A stretch of 64,000 nt of DNA. It comes from Caballeronia choica. GTDB lineage: Bacteria; Pseudomonadota; Gammaproteobacteria; Burkholderiales; Burkholderiaceae. The translations under genes were made by a program, and so were the position numbers. Positions within the stretch are counted from its first letter, which is position 1, and each line of letters begins with the position of its first letter. A model generated the notes under the pieces. That model made no database searches, had not been told where the DNA came from, and saw only the letters and a list, made by a program, of their open reading frames with translations. Below are positions 8,631 through 18,274 of this stretch, piece after piece. The stretch lies in contig NZ_FCON02000019.1 in NCBI RefSeq assembly GCF_001544535.1, forward strand, positions 1-64,000, given 5' to 3'.

Positions 8631-9863
8631 ATGGACGACTCGCGAACCGCGCCACTGAAAACAGGAAGCCTGCGCGTCCAGGTCGTGACGCTTTCCTGCA
8701 CGCTCGCGATCCAGGCCGTTGCCACGGCCGCGACCCTCGCGTTCCCGATACTGGCGCCAGCGATTCCCGGCATAGGGCAGGCCGCGGTCGGCGTCTTCCT
8801 GGGGGTGGTCTACTTCGGCGCGATGATCGGCAGTGTCGTCGGCAGTGCGGTGGTGACCGGTCTCGGACCGGTGCGCGCGTCGCAGGCCGCGCTCATGCTG
8901 CAGGCGTTCGCGCTCGGGCTCCTGGTCATCGGCAGCGAACATCTCCGGCTGGTCGCAGCGCTCTTGTGCGGATTGGGCTACGGGCCGATCACGCCGGCAA
9001 GCTCGCAGATTCTTGCCCGCACCACGTCTCCCGAACGCATGGGCGTTGCGTTCTCGCTCAAGCAGACGGGCGTGCCGCTCGGCGGCTTGCTGACCGGCGC
9101 GACGTTGCCTTTCATGGCGACGCTGTTCTCATGGAAAGCCGGACTCGCGGCGCTCGCGTTGCTTGCCGTGGCGGTGTCCGTCGCGAGCGCGCCGCTCAGG
9201 ACGCTCGACGCCGGCGCGACCGGACGCATCGGCATATCGAGGACATGGTATCGGCCGATCGTCGAGGTCCTCGAACATTCGGAACTGCGCTCGATGGCTT
9301 TCGTTTCGCTGATGTTCTCGGCGTGCCAGTTGTCCGTCAGCGGATATCTGATGGCGTTTCTTCACCGCGAGGCCGGACTCGGACTGGGTCGTGCCGGCGT
9401 GATCTACGCCATCGCTCAGGGCGCGGGAATCGCCGGGCGCCTGCTATGGGGACATCTCGCGGATCGCATCGGCTCGTCGCGCAGAGTGCTGATGGTGGTG
9501 TGCGCGCTGATGGGCGTGTGCTGCGTGGTGACCGGCTCGTTCAGCGCGCAATGGAGCATGGGTGCGCTGTGCGTCGTATCGGCGGTTTTCGGCGCGACGG
9601 CGATCGGATGGAACGGCGTGTTCCTCGGCGAACTGGCACGACTGGCTCCCAAAGGGCGGGTTGCGTCAGTCACCGGAGGAGCGTTGTTCTTTACGTATTT
9701 CGGCGTGGTGGCCGGGCCTCCGGTTTTTGGTTATCTCGCGGACTGGTCCGGCAGTCTGGGATTGGCGTATGTCGCGCTTGGCGCGGTGCCTGCCGTCGCC
9801 TTCGTGCTGCTTTGCTTGCCGAATGGTTCGGCGGAGCGGGGAGTAGCGCGGACCAAGGCTTGA
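8631..9863 (+). CDS. MFS transporter
   Basis: A 410-residue membrane protein with about 12 helices and short loops, including GPITPASSQILARTTSPERMG between helices 4 and 5 and GHLADRIGSSRR after helix 8. It lies 50 bp behind the CitE lyase on the same strand and is probably the last gene of the C5-acid operon. It is the second MFS member there, but of a different subfamily from the one at 1757; export or uptake of a related acid is possible. Substrate not readable from sequence. Confidence 0.75.
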   Translation: MDDSRTAPLKTGSLRVQVVTLSCTLAIQAVATAATLAFPILAPAIPGIGQAAVGVFLGVVYFGAMIGSVVGSAVVTGLGPVRASQAALMLQAFALGLLVIGSEHLRLVAALLCGLGYGPITPASSQILARTTSPERMGVAFSLKQTGVPLGGLLTGATLPFMATLFSWKAGLAALALLAVAVSVASAPLRTLDAGATGRIGISRTWYRPIVEVLEHSELRSMAFVSLMFSACQLSVSGYLMAFLHREAGLGLGRAGVIYAIAQGAGIAGRLLWGHLADRIGSSRRVLMVVCALMGVCCVVTGSFSAQWSMGALCVVSAVFGATAIGWNGVFLGELARLAPKGRVASVTGGALFFTYFGVVAGPPVFGYLADWSGSLGLAYVALGAVPAVAFVLLCLPNGSAERGVARTKA

Positions 9864-10046
9864 ATCCAGCGGCCAGGCGAAAGATGCGGCGAAGGCCGCA
9901 CGTTCCGGCGGCTTCTGATGCTCCCACATCACAGGCTCGCGGGCAGTTGATGCAGGTCAATCGACGGATGACTCTCCCGGATAAACTGAAGCCAGGCCGA
10001 TGTGTCGCTCGACCGTCGGCAACAGCATCCTGAAACGGAGATGATG

Positions 10047-10739
10047 ATGATGAAAGCCCTCGATGTCATGACCTCGTCTGTCATATCGGTCACGCCCGAA
10101 ACGACCGTGCGCGATGCCGCGAAACTGCTGGTCCAGCATCGGATCAGCGCAATGCCCGTCGTCGACGGCGATGGGCGGCTCATCGGCATGGTGAGCGAGG
10201 GCGACCTGCTGCACCGTACCGAGATCGGAACCGAAAAGTCGCATCGCTCGTGGTGGCTGGAACTGGTGGGCTCGGACCGCGATGCGGGCGACTACGTCAA
10301 GTCTCATGGACAGACCGTCGCGGATATCATGACTCGCGATGCCATCTGCGTGGCCGAGCTCACGCCGCTCAACGTGATCGCAAGCATTCTCGAAAGCCAT
10401 CACATCAAGCGCGTGCCCGTGGTGCGGGACGGGCGGCTCGTCGGGATCGTCAGCCGCGCGAATCTCGTGCAGGCGCTGGCCGCGGGCGCGCAAGACTCCG
10501 CGCAACCTGAAGCATCCAGCGATCACGACATCCGGGCGCGGCTCATGGCGGAACTCGCGGGGCGGGACTGGGCGTTTCCGGGTCGCAATATCGTCGTGCG
10601 CGACGGTGTCGTTCACTTGTGGGGAGCGGTATGGTCGACCGATTCGTTGAATGCGATGTGCGTGGCCGCGCAAGGTATTCCGGGCGTGAAAGGTGTCGTG
10701 GACCACACGATTCCTTACCCGATCATGACGGGGCTTTGA
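10047..10739 (+). CDS. CBS-domain protein with C-terminal BON domain
   Basis: About 230 residues. The first CBS motif begins ALDVMTSSVISVTPETTVRDAAKLL, and the second begins VADIMTRDAICVAELTPLNVIASIL and ends VPVVRDGRLVGIVSRANLV. After a short linker comes a BON domain (VVRDGVVHLWGAVWS...VPGVKGVVDHT). The start is a run of four ATG codons from 10041 to 10050 directly after CGGAG; 10047 gives normal spacing. CBS pairs bind adenine nucleotides, and BON domains associate with membranes or small ligands. Such proteins are often induced by low oxygen or stress. It stands alone before a methyltransferase. Confidence 0.8.
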   Translation: MMKALDVMTSSVISVTPETTVRDAAKLLVQHRISAMPVVDGDGRLIGMVSEGDLLHRTEIGTEKSHRSWWLELVGSDRDAGDYVKSHGQTVADIMTRDAICVAELTPLNVIASILESHHIKRVPVVRDGRLVGIVSRANLVQALAAGAQDSAQPEASSDHDIRARLMAELAGRDWAFPGRNIVVRDGVVHLWGAVWSTDSLNAMCVAAQGIPGVKGVVDHTIPYPIMTGL

Positions 10740-10764
10740 GGACAAGAAAACAGGATCGAACCTC

Positions 10765-11625
10765 ATGAACGACAAACGAGACATAGCGCCGGACAGCACG
10801 GCCGCGCGGGTTGCCTTGTGGCGCGCCTTGCACGTCGAGGCCGACGACCCGCCGCATGTGCTCGAAGACGAAATCGGCCTCAAGCTGCTGGACCCGGACA
10901 AGGACTGGCGCCACCGCGGGGACATGGACCCGCAGTTCACGCGTCCCTTCCGCGCGTCGATCGTGGCTCGTGCGCGCTTCATCGAGGACCTCGTCGTGGA
11001 ACAGGCCGGCCGCGGGCTGAGCCAGTACGTCATCCTCGGCGCCGGCCTCGACAGCTTCGCGCAGCGAAGGCCGGAGATCGCGTCTCGGCTCAGCGTGTTC
11101 GAGATCGACCCGCCGGGTCCTCAGGCCTGGAAGCGTCAGCGGCTGATCGAACTCGGCTTCGGCGTTCCGGACTGGCTGCGCTTCGTACCGGTCGATTTCG
11201 AGGCGGGCGGAAACTGGCGGGACGAACTCGCCAGGGCCGGCTTCGATGACAGCAAGCCGGCAATCGTGGTCTCCACGGGCGTCAGCATGTATCTCACCAG
11301 GGATGCGAACGCGGCCACGCTGCGCCAGGTCGCAGCCCTTGCGCCGGGATCGACGCTCGCCATGACATTCCTGCTCCCGCTGGAACTGGCGGACCCGGAG
11401 GTCCGGCCGGGGCTGGAGATGGCGGAGCAGGGCGCGCGGGCAAGTGGCACGCCTTTCCTCAGCTTCTTCACCCCGGCCGAGATTCTGGCGTTGGCTCGCG
11501 AAGCTGGCTTTAGGGAAGCACGGCATGTCTCGGCGGCCGATCTCACCCAGCGCTACTTCGCGGGCAGGACGGACGATCTGCGCCCGCCGCGCAATGCGGA
11601 AGAACTGCTGGTAGCGAACACGTAG
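10765..11625 (+). CDS. Class I SAM-dependent methyltransferase (LCMT/TIGR00027-like)
   Basis: A 286-residue cytoplasmic protein. It has the leucine carboxyl methyltransferase-type layout: N-terminal ARFIEDLVVEQAGRGLSQYVILGAGLDSFAQR (SAM motif I, GAGLDS), the FEIDPPGPQAWKRQRL acidic loop, and IVVSTGVSMYLTRDA followed by TLAMTFLLP. Typical of the Burkholderia/mycobacterial O-methyltransferase family of unknown substrate. It lies 25 bp behind the CBS protein and may be cotranscribed. Convergent with the SDR gene downstream. Confidence 0.8.
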   Translation: MNDKRDIAPDSTAARVALWRALHVEADDPPHVLEDEIGLKLLDPDKDWRHRGDMDPQFTRPFRASIVARARFIEDLVVEQAGRGLSQYVILGAGLDSFAQRRPEIASRLSVFEIDPPGPQAWKRQRLIELGFGVPDWLRFVPVDFEAGGNWRDELARAGFDDSKPAIVVSTGVSMYLTRDANAATLRQVAALAPGSTLAMTFLLPLELADPEVRPGLEMAEQGARASGTPFLSFFTPAEILALAREAGFREARHVSAADLTQRYFAGRTDDLRPPRNAEELLVANT

Positions 11626-11815
11626 GTGCGCGTGCACTTTCCGACCGACCCGAGCGCACGGAGACTGTCGCCGCGCAGCAAAGGGACCATCCTTGTTCAC
11701 CTCATTGAAATGCGCCAGTGCTGATGCTCCTTGAAGATAAACGCGCGAGCCGGGCGGCATCGATGGTTGCGTGCGCCGCTTGCGTATCGCGCATCTATGC
11801 GGTCCGAGCGGACTT

Positions 11816-12613
11816 TCAGGCAGCCGTGTAGCGGTTTGCGGGCGTGCTGGTCGACAGTTCCGGCAACATCGCCTGCCGCGCCGCCTCGAAGGCGTCCAAC
11901 TTCGCGCCGTCATGCAGGGACGGAATCGTGACGAGCTCGCCGCGCTCGAAACCGATGAGCGCTGCATCGACCATGTCGCCTGCGGGCATGACGATGGCCG
12001 GGTCGAGGTGCTCGATGGGCAAGCCACCGGTCTCCCAGAAATCGGTGGCCGTGGCGCCGGGCAGCACTGCCTGCACCTTCACGCCCTTGCTGGCAAGTTC
12101 GTGATGCAGCGACCGGCTGAACGCAAGCACAAAGGCCTTGGTGCCCCCATACACGCCGTTCAGCACTTCCGGCGCGATGCTGACGATCGACGCAATGTTG
12201 ATGATCGCGCCCTTGCCACGCGAGACGAAGCCCGGCACCGCGGCGTACGTGAGGCGGGTGAGCGCGGTGACGTTCAGGTCGATCATCCGCGCCATGGCGT
12301 CGACATTGCTGTCGAGCAACGGCGTATGCGTGCCGACGCCCGCGTTGTTCACGAGCAGCGTGATGCTGGCGTCTTCCCTCAGCTTCGCTTCAACGGCGGC
12401 GAGCGAAGTCCGGTCGTTGAGATCGGCATCGATGATCTCGACGGAACGTTGCGTTGCGTTCGTGATGCGTTCGGCGAGACTCGCAAGCCGGTCGCGCCTG
12501 CGTGCAACGAGAATCAGATCGTAGCCGCGTTGTGCGAGGCGTTCGGCATAGACCGCGCCAATGCCCGTGGATGCGCCCGTGATGAGTGCCGTACCTCGAT
12601 GTGCCTGCGTCAT
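11816..12613 (-). CDS. Short-chain dehydrogenase/reductase
   Basis: A 265-residue classical SDR: TGASTGIGAVYAERLA cofactor loop, NNAGVG, serine of NIASIVSIAP, and catalytic YGGTKAF (Tyr-x3-Lys). The ATG at 12613 has GGAG nine bases upstream; the longer open frame to 12658 lacks a ribosome site. It is divergent from the GlxA-type regulator at 12758, its likely controller. Substrate unknown; DltE-like SDRs of this kind reduce small aldehydes or ketones. Confidence 0.85.
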   Translation of the reverse strand: MTQAHRGTALITGASTGIGAVYAERLAQRGYDLILVARRRDRLASLAERITNATQRSVEIIDADLNDRTSLAAVEAKLREDASITLLVNNAGVGTHTPLLDSNVDAMARMIDLNVTALTRLTYAAVPGFVSRGKGAIINIASIVSIAPEVLNGVYGGTKAFVLAFSRSLHHELASKGVKVQAVLPGATATDFWETGGLPIEHLDPAIVMPAGDMVDAALIGFERGELVTIPSLHDGAKLDAFEAARQAMLPELSTSTPANRYTAA

Positions 12614-12757
12614 GATGTGCTCCGTTGAAAAGTTGATTCGGTGATTGCGTGAGACCATTGTGGTCCGGATCGTCGACGACGCAAATGACGTATAGGGTTA
12701 TGATTCAGGACATCGGCTTTGAAACGGATTTCGTCTGACGAACAGCGGAGGGGCGAC

Positions 12758-13723
12758 ATGCACCGGATCGGATATTTGTTGAGCGATGGCTTCCAGGTGA
12801 TGGCGCTCGCTTCTCAGTCGGTTTTCGAGTACGCGAACGTCGTCGCGGGCGAACCCTTCTACAAGATCGAGAACTTTTCGGCGGCGGGCGGTGAAGTGCG
12901 CTCCTCGCTCGGCATGTCGATAGGCACGCGGCCGCTCAGTGCGCGCGCCGCCATCGACACGTGGATCGCGGCGGGCGTCAATGAGCCGCTCACCTCGCTG
13001 CCGCCCGCCGAAGTGCTCGCGTTCCTGCGCAAGGCGGCGAAGCGCGCGCGACGCATCGCAGGCATCTGCACGGGTGGCTTTGTCCTGGCGGAAGCCGGGC
13101 TGCTCGCGAACCGGCGCGCAACCACACATTGGGCCTTTGCCCGCGACCTGATGAGCCGCTTTCCGGACATCCGCGTCGAGGAAGACCGCATCTACATTGT
13201 CGACGGGCCCATCTGGACATCGGCGGGCATGACCGCGGGGCTCGACCTCGCGCTCGGGATGGTCGAGAAGGATCTCGGCGCCGACGTGGCGCGTTCGGTC
13301 GCGCACAAGCTTGTCATGCATCAGCGGCGCTCGGGCGGGCAGTCGCAGCATTCGGAGATGCTCGATCTCGCGCCGAAGTCCGACCGCATTCAGGACGCGC
13401 TGAACTATGCGCGCAAGCACCTGAACCGGCCGCTGACCGTCGAGGAACTCGCGGGTACGGCGCATCTGAGCCCGCGACAGTTCAGCCGGGTGTTCACGCT
13501 GGAGACGGGACATTCACCCGCGAAGGCGATCGAAGGCTTGAGGCTGGAAGCCGCGCGCCTGTTGATCGAGAAGAGCCGGCACTCGCTGGAAGTAGTCGCG
13601 AAAGAGACGGGGTTTCGCGATCGCCGGCACATGCGCGAAGCGTTCATGCGCGGGTTTGGCGTACCGCCGCAAGAGGTGCGGCGCGAGGCGCGCGCGGGTG
13701 ACCGGATCGGTGTCGGCGCCTGA
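12758..13723 (+). CDS. GlxA-family transcriptional regulator (DJ-1/PfpI domain + AraC HTH)
   Basis: A 321-residue regulator. Residues 1-190 form a DJ-1/PfpI-like amidotransferase domain with the nucleophile-elbow sequence GICTGGFVLAEAGLL, so its Cys is retained, followed by TTHWAF. Residues about 215-310 form a double HTH of the AraC class (LTVEELAGTAHLSPRQFSR...GHSPAKAIEGLRLEAARLLIE). The start follows GGAGGGGCGAC. Divergent from an SDR gene 144 bp away, which it probably controls. Confidence 0.85.
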   Translation: MHRIGYLLSDGFQVMALASQSVFEYANVVAGEPFYKIENFSAAGGEVRSSLGMSIGTRPLSARAAIDTWIAAGVNEPLTSLPPAEVLAFLRKAAKRARRIAGICTGGFVLAEAGLLANRRATTHWAFARDLMSRFPDIRVEEDRIYIVDGPIWTSAGMTAGLDLALGMVEKDLGADVARSVAHKLVMHQRRSGGQSQHSEMLDLAPKSDRIQDALNYARKHLNRPLTVEELAGTAHLSPRQFSRVFTLETGHSPAKAIEGLRLEAARLLIEKSRHSLEVVAKETGFRDRRHMREAFMRGFGVPPQEVRREARAGDRIGVGA

Positions 13724-14077
13724 ACGTCGCTGCGGCCGATGCAGTGTTGCGAACGGTCATTCGGTTCGACGGGACGACAAGCAGTCAGTCGAAACAGCGC
13801 CGGTCCACGTCTATCAAGTGCATAGAGAAATTCAATCCCCGCGTAAACCCCGCCAAAAGAAATCGCTTGCCGTAAGAACCCGGTAAGCCATTGACCTTAA
13901 CGTACTCACAGCGCACTAGAAAAAAAAGAGCACGCCGAAAAACGCGAGCGCCAGAGTATCGAACCACGTCCCCGCACGGGGAAAAGCAAAACTCATAGGG
14001 ATCGCTGATCGTTCCTCCGCTGCCGGAACGATGGCCTTCTTTCACGCAGGGAAAAGATACCCATGGAGGAGACGGAA
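13724..14077. other. 354-bp intergenic region upstream of the DUF485-ActP operon
   Basis: No gene seen. It contains an A-rich stretch near 13919-13930, TTGACC at 13891-13896 as a weak promoter-like box, and a perfect 8-bp inverted repeat at 14008-14032 in the presumed leader (listed separately). It presumably holds the promoter of the symporter operon. Confidence 0.5.
14008..14032. promoter_or_regulatory. Inverted repeat in the leader of the DUF485-ActP operon
   Basis: ATCGTTCC at 14008-14015 and GGAACGAT at 14025-14032 are perfect complements around a 9-base loop, about 45 bp before the first start codon. It could be an operator or an RNA hairpin; no partner regulator is evident. Confidence 0.35.
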
Positions 14078-14383
14078 ATGGATCTCAAACTCGTAGAGAA
14101 AATCCAGTCGAGCGCGGCATACCGCGAACTGGTGCAAAAGCGCTCGAAGCTCGGCTGGACGCTCACCGCCCTCGTGCTGGTCGTCTACTACGGCTACGTG
14201 CTGCTGATTGCGTTCAACAAGGACCTGCTTGCCGCGAAGATGGGCGCGGGCGTGATGACCTGGGGCATGCCGATCGGACTTTTCGTGATCGTGTTCACCG
14301 TGGTGATCACCGGCCTCTACGTGCGCCACGCCAATAGCACCTACGACGAACTCACCGACCAGATCAAGCGGGAGGCCGCATGA
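14078..14383 (+). CDS. DUF485 family membrane protein (YjcH-like)
   Basis: A 101-residue protein with two transmembrane helices (about residues 28-48 and 60-85), the conserved [16 protein letters not shown] entry and a [12 protein letters not shown] tail. DUF485 proteins accompany ActP-type acetate symporters, as yjcH does with actP in Escherichia coli. The ATG at 14078 follows GGAGGAGACGGAA. The stop overlaps the ActP start by 4 bp, so the two are coupled. Confidence 0.9.
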   Translation: MDLKLVEKIQSSAAYRELVQKRSKLGWTLTALVLVVYYGYVLLIAFNKDLLAAKMGAGVMTWGMPIGLFVIVFTVVITGLYVRHANSTYDELTDQIKREAA

Positions 14384-16041
14384 ACGCTCGACAATTCCTC
14401 GCCGCAAGTGCGCTGTCCGCTGCCTCGGCCAGCGTCTTCGCCGCCGGCGCCGATCTCGGCCAGGCGGTCAAGCAGCCGACCAACTGGATCGCGATCAGCA
14501 TGTTCGTCGTGTTCGTGATCTCGACCCTCTTCATCACCAAATGGGCCGCCAGGAAGACGCGCTCGGCCGCCGAGTTCTACACGGCGGGCGGCGGCATCAC
14601 CGGCTTCCAGAACGGCCTCGCAATCGCCGGCGACTTCATGTCGGCCGCGTCGTTTCTCGGCATCTCGGCTGCGGTCTACGCGAACGGCTATGACGGCCTC
14701 ATCTATTCGATCGGCTTTCTGGTGGGCTGGCCGATCATCACGTTCCTCATGGCCGAACGCCTGCGCAATCTTGGCCGCTTCACGTTCGCCGATGTGGCCG
14801 CTTACCGCTTCAAGCAAACCCCGATACGCGCGTTCGCCGCGTCGGGAACGCTCGTCGTGGTGGCGTTCTACCTGATCGCGCAGATGGTCGGCGCGGGACA
14901 GCTCATCAAGCTGCTGTTCGGGCTCGAATACTGGATCGCGGTGGTAATCGTCGGCGCGCTGATGATGGTGTACGTGCTCTTCGGCGGCATGACCGCGACC
15001 ACCTGGGTGCAGATCATCAAGGCGTGCCTGCTTCTCGCGGGTGCTTCGTTCATGGCGTTCATGGTGCTCTGGCAATTTCATTTCAGCCCCGAGGCGCTCT
15101 TCGCGAAGGCCGTCGAAGTGCACGAGAAGAAAGCGTCGATCATGGGGCCGGGCAACTTCATCAAGGACCCGATCTCGGCGATTTCGTTCGGCATCGCGCT
15201 GATGTTCGGCACGGCGGGCCTGCCGCACATCCTGATGCGCTTCTTCACCGTTCCCAATGCGAAGGAAGCGCGCAAGTCGGTGTTCTGGGCGACCACCTGG
15301 ATCGGCTACTTCTACATTCTCACGTTCATCATCGGCTTTGGCGCGATCGTGCTGGTGAGCACCAATCCTGTCTTCAAGGATGCGGGCGGCAAGCTGCTCG
15401 GCGGCGCGAACATGGCAGCCGTGCATCTGGCGAGCGCGGTCGGCGGGAACGTGTTCCTCGGCTTTATTTCAGCCGTCGCGTTCGCGACCATTCTTGCTGT
15501 CGTCGCGGGGCTTACGCTGGCCGGCGCATCGGCGGTGTCGCACGATCTGTACGCAACCGTGTTCAAGAAGGGCAAGGCATCGAGCGCGAATGAGCTGCGC
15601 GTTTCGCGCATGACCACGGTCGTGCTGGGCATCGTCGCGGTCGTGCTCGGCATCGTGTTCGAGAAGCAGAACATCGCGTTCATGGTGTCGCTTGCGTTCG
15701 CGGTGGCGGCCTCCGCCAACTTCCCGGTGCTCTTCATGTCCGTGCTGTGGCGTGGCTGCACGACGCGCGGTGCGGCCGTTGGCGGCTTCCTCGGGTTGTT
15801 CTCGGCAGTGCTGCTGACGATCCTCTCCAAGGCGGTGTGGGTCGATGTGTTCCACTACGCGAACGCGCCGTTTCCTTACGCATCGCCCGCGCTCTTCTCG
15901 ATGGCGATTGGCTTCGCTGGCATCTGGCTCTTTTCGGTGACGGACAAGTCGGCTCGTGCACGCATCGACAAGGCTGGGTTCGAGGCGCAGACCGTGCGAT
16001 CGGAGACTGGCATTGGCGCGGTCGAGGGTGCGAGCCACTAA
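14380..16041 (+). CDS. actP: Cation/acetate symporter ActP (SSS family)
   Basis: A 553-residue sodium:solute symporter. The N-terminal hydrophobic leader [21 protein letters not shown] is followed by about 13 transmembrane helices. ActP signatures are [75 protein letters not shown] and [16 protein letters not shown]. It takes up short monocarboxylates such as acetate or propionate with Na+ or H+. It is one of two paralogues here, convergent with the copy at 16234-17880, from which it is separated by a strong hairpin. Confidence 0.9.
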   Translation: MNARQFLAASALSAASASVFAAGADLGQAVKQPTNWIAISMFVVFVISTLFITKWAARKTRSAAEFYTAGGGITGFQNGLAIAGDFMSAASFLGISAAVYANGYDGLIYSIGFLVGWPIITFLMAERLRNLGRFTFADVAAYRFKQTPIRAFAASGTLVVVAFYLIAQMVGAGQLIKLLFGLEYWIAVVIVGALMMVYVLFGGMTATTWVQIIKACLLLAGASFMAFMVLWQFHFSPEALFAKAVEVHEKKASIMGPGNFIKDPISAISFGIALMFGTAGLPHILMRFFTVPNAKEARKSVFWATTWIGYFYILTFIIGFGAIVLVSTNPVFKDAGGKLLGGANMAAVHLASAVGGNVFLGFISAVAFATILAVVAGLTLAGASAVSHDLYATVFKKGKASSANELRVSRMTTVVLGIVAVVLGIVFEKQNIAFMVSLAFAVAASANFPVLFMSVLWRGCTTRGAAVGGFLGLFSAVLLTILSKAVWVDVFHYANAPFPYASPALFSMAIGFAGIWLFSVTDKSARARIDKAGFEAQTVRSETGIGAVEGASH

Positions 16042-16103
16042 GCAGGTCTTGCGCACTCCGAGGGGCGAGATCGGTTGTTACTCGTTCCCAAGGAGTGCAT
16101 GCC

Positions 16104-16140
16104 GGGCCGCGATGATTACCGAAGCGGTAGCATCCGGCCC
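16104..16140. terminator. Long hairpin between convergent actP genes, possible bidirectional terminator
   Basis: GGGCCG (16104-16109) pairs with CGGCCC (16135-16140), GATG with CATC, and TACCG with CGGTA around an AAG loop. That makes about 15 base pairs with two small bulges. No U-tract follows on either strand, so it may act as a Rho-linked or transcript-protecting structure rather than a classic terminator. Confidence 0.5.
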
Positions 16141-16233
16141 AAACCTCGTCTAGAGGTGCTTGCGAGTCGAAGCTTGGCTGGCACGCATTCAGTATCCGGG
16201 GGCGTCCGTGGCATTCATCGCGCGCCAACGACA

Positions 16234-17880
16234 CTACGGCTGCCTGACGATGCCAAGTTCACAATCGACGACCTGGTTCCCGTACAGCGCGCGTTCGCGC
16301 GCGGCACGCTTCGAGGTATCGGTGATCGAGAAGACGAACACGCCCGCGAATGCGACGACCATCGAGAACAACGCCGGGTATTCGTACGGATAGATCGCGT
16401 GCGTGTGTCCGAGCACCTGCACCCAGACGGTCGGGCTGAGGATCGTGAGCACAACCGCCGTGACGAGGCCGAGCGAGCCGCCGAGCACCGCACCGCGCGT
16501 CGTCAGGCCGCGCCAGTAGATCGAAAGCAGCAGCACCGGGAAGTTCGAGCTCGCGGCGATCGAGAAGGTGAGGCTCACGATGAACGCGATGTTCTGCTTC
16601 TCAAAGGCGATGCCGAGCAGGATCGCCAGCACGCCAAGTACGAGCGTGGTCATGCGCGACACGCGCAGTTCCTCGCGATCCGTGGCGCGGCCGCGGCGAA
16701 TCACATTCGCATAGAGATCGTGCGAGACGGCCGACGAGCCGGCGAGCGTGAGTCCCGCGACGACCGCGAGAATCGTCGAGAACGCGACGGCGCAGATGAA
16801 GCCGAGGAACACGTTGCCGCCCACTGCGTGCGCCAGATGCACCGCCACCATGTTCACCCCGCCGATCACCGCCCCGGACGCGGTGTGGTAGCCCGGATCG
16901 GTCGCGACCAGCGCGATGGTGCCAAAACCAATGATGATGATGAGCGCATAGCCGATGCCGACGATGCCCGTCGCGTAGAGGATGCTCTTTCTCGCGGCCT
17001 TCGCATTGCTGACGGTGAAGAAGCGCATCAGGATGTGCGGCAGTCCCGCCGTGCCGAAGATCAGCGCAAGCCCGAGCGATACCGCCGAGACCGGGTCCGA
17101 CACGAGACCGCCTGGGCTCATGATCGCGGCATGTTTCGGATGCGCGAGGATCGCCTGCGAAAAGAGTGCGTTCACACTGAAGCCGAAGTGGGCGAGCACC
17201 ATGAACGCCATGAATGCGGCGCCCGCAAGCAGGAGCACGGCCTTGATGATCTGGATCCAGGTCGTCGCGAGCATGCCGCCGAAGAACACGTAGATCACCA
17301 TCAGCACGCCGACCATGACGACCGCAATCGTGTAGTCGAAGCCGAACAGCAATTCGACGAGCTTGCCCGCGCCGACCATCTGCGAGACGAGGTAGAGCAG
17401 GACGATCACGATCGAACTCGACGCGGCGAATGCGCGCACCGGTCGTTGCCCGAGGCGATACGAGACGACGTCCGCGAGCGTGTAGCGGCCGAGGTTGCGC
17501 AGCGGCTCGGCGATCAGGAACAGGATCACCGGCCAGCTTGCGAGGAAGCCGATCGAGTAGATCAGGCCGTCGTAGCCGCTCGTGAACACAAGCGCGGAAA
17601 TGCCGAGCAGCGACGCCGCCGACATGTAGTCACCCGCAATCGCCCAGCCGTTTTGCAACGCGGTGATCTTTCCGCCTGCGGCGTAATGATCGGACACGCT
17701 GTGATTCTTGCGGGCCGCCCAGCGCGTGATGAAGAGCGTCGATGAGACGAACAGCAGGAACATGCCGATGGCGATCGGGTTGTGCCCGTGCGCCGCGGTC
17801 GTGGCGGTGGCGGCTGTTGCCGGCAGTGCGGCAAGGGCGCCGCAAGCGGACAGCAGGGAGAGATGGGTGACGCGCTTCAT
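16234..17880 (-). CDS. ActP-like cation/monocarboxylate symporter, second copy
   Basis: A 548-residue SSS-family symporter with the same signatures as the copy at 14380: [54 protein letters not shown] and [16 protein letters not shown]. The leader ends [15 protein letters not shown]. It is a diverged paralogue, not a recent duplicate. It starts on the last bases of a DUF485 gene (ATGA overlap), which lies 35 bp behind a flavin hydroxylase gene. The whole run 19971 to 16234 is probably one operon, so the natural substrate may be an aromatic or heterocyclic acid, or a monocarboxylate released from it. Confidence 0.85.
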   Translation of the reverse strand: MKRVTHLSLLSACGALAALPATAATATTAAHGHNPIAIGMFLLFVSSTLFITRWAARKNHSVSDHYAAGGKITALQNGWAIAGDYMSAASLLGISALVFTSGYDGLIYSIGFLASWPVILFLIAEPLRNLGRYTLADVVSYRLGQRPVRAFAASSSIVIVLLYLVSQMVGAGKLVELLFGFDYTIAVVMVGVLMVIYVFFGGMLATTWIQIIKAVLLLAGAAFMAFMVLAHFGFSVNALFSQAILAHPKHAAIMSPGGLVSDPVSAVSLGLALIFGTAGLPHILMRFFTVSNAKAARKSILYATGIVGIGYALIIIIGFGTIALVATDPGYHTASGAVIGGVNMVAVHLAHAVGGNVFLGFICAVAFSTILAVVAGLTLAGSSAVSHDLYANVIRRGRATDREELRVSRMTTLVLGVLAILLGIAFEKQNIAFIVSLTFSIAASSNFPVLLLSIYWRGLTTRGAVLGGSLGLVTAVVLTILSPTVWVQVLGHTHAIYPYEYPALFSMVVAFAGVFVFSITDTSKRAARERALYGNQVVDCELGIVRQP

Positions 17881-18239
17881 GGCCGTGCTCCGTTGCGGAT
17901 TTCATTCACTGCGCGGTCGTGGACGGTATTGGCGCGCACGACATAGATGGCAACCAGCACGAACGTGAACACGAACATGCCGAAGCCGACGGGAATGCCC
18001 CACGTCGTCGGATAGCCCGCGACGATCGGTGTGCCGAGCAGGGCCGGTGCGAATGCCAGTGTCAGGATGAACGCGAAGTAGACGGCGAGCATCAGGATCG
18101 TCAGCGCCCACGAGAACGTGCGCCGCGCACGGACGAGCGCACGAAAGCGCGGGTCGTCCAGTAGCGGGTGGGTCGCGGGCGGGGGATCGGCGGCGATGTA
18201 GCGCGCGCTCATCGCGAAGGTTGGGGCACCATGTTCCAC
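17877..18239 (-). CDS. DUF485 family membrane protein, second copy
   Basis: 120 residues with two membrane helices ([13 protein letters not shown] and the [18 protein letters not shown] region) and the [20 protein letters not shown] entry. The GTG at 18239 is chosen because GGAGACAAC precedes it directly; an in-frame ATG at 18212 is the alternative. It forms a coupled pair with the ActP paralogue (ATGA overlap at 17877-17880), like the plus-strand pair at 14078-16041. Confidence 0.8.
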   Translation of the reverse strand: MEHGAPTFAMSARYIAADPPPATHPLLDDPRFRALVRARRTFSWALTILMLAVYFAFILTLAFAPALLGTPIVAGYPTTWGIPVGFGMFVFTFVLVAIYVVRANTVHDRAVNEIRNGARP

Positions 18240-18274
18240 GTTGTCTCCTTGGTCGGATGGGTTCAGACGCGGGC

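Noticed and set aside
8561-10033. 490-codon plus-strand frame overlapping the second MFS gene
   Set aside because: Arg-rich, no domain; the overlapping frame at 8631-9863 is an evident membrane transporter.
16075-17745. Long plus-strand frame opposite the second ActP gene
   Set aside because: Composition of charged residues and His/Arg runs is that of an antisense shadow; the minus strand encodes an SSS symporter.
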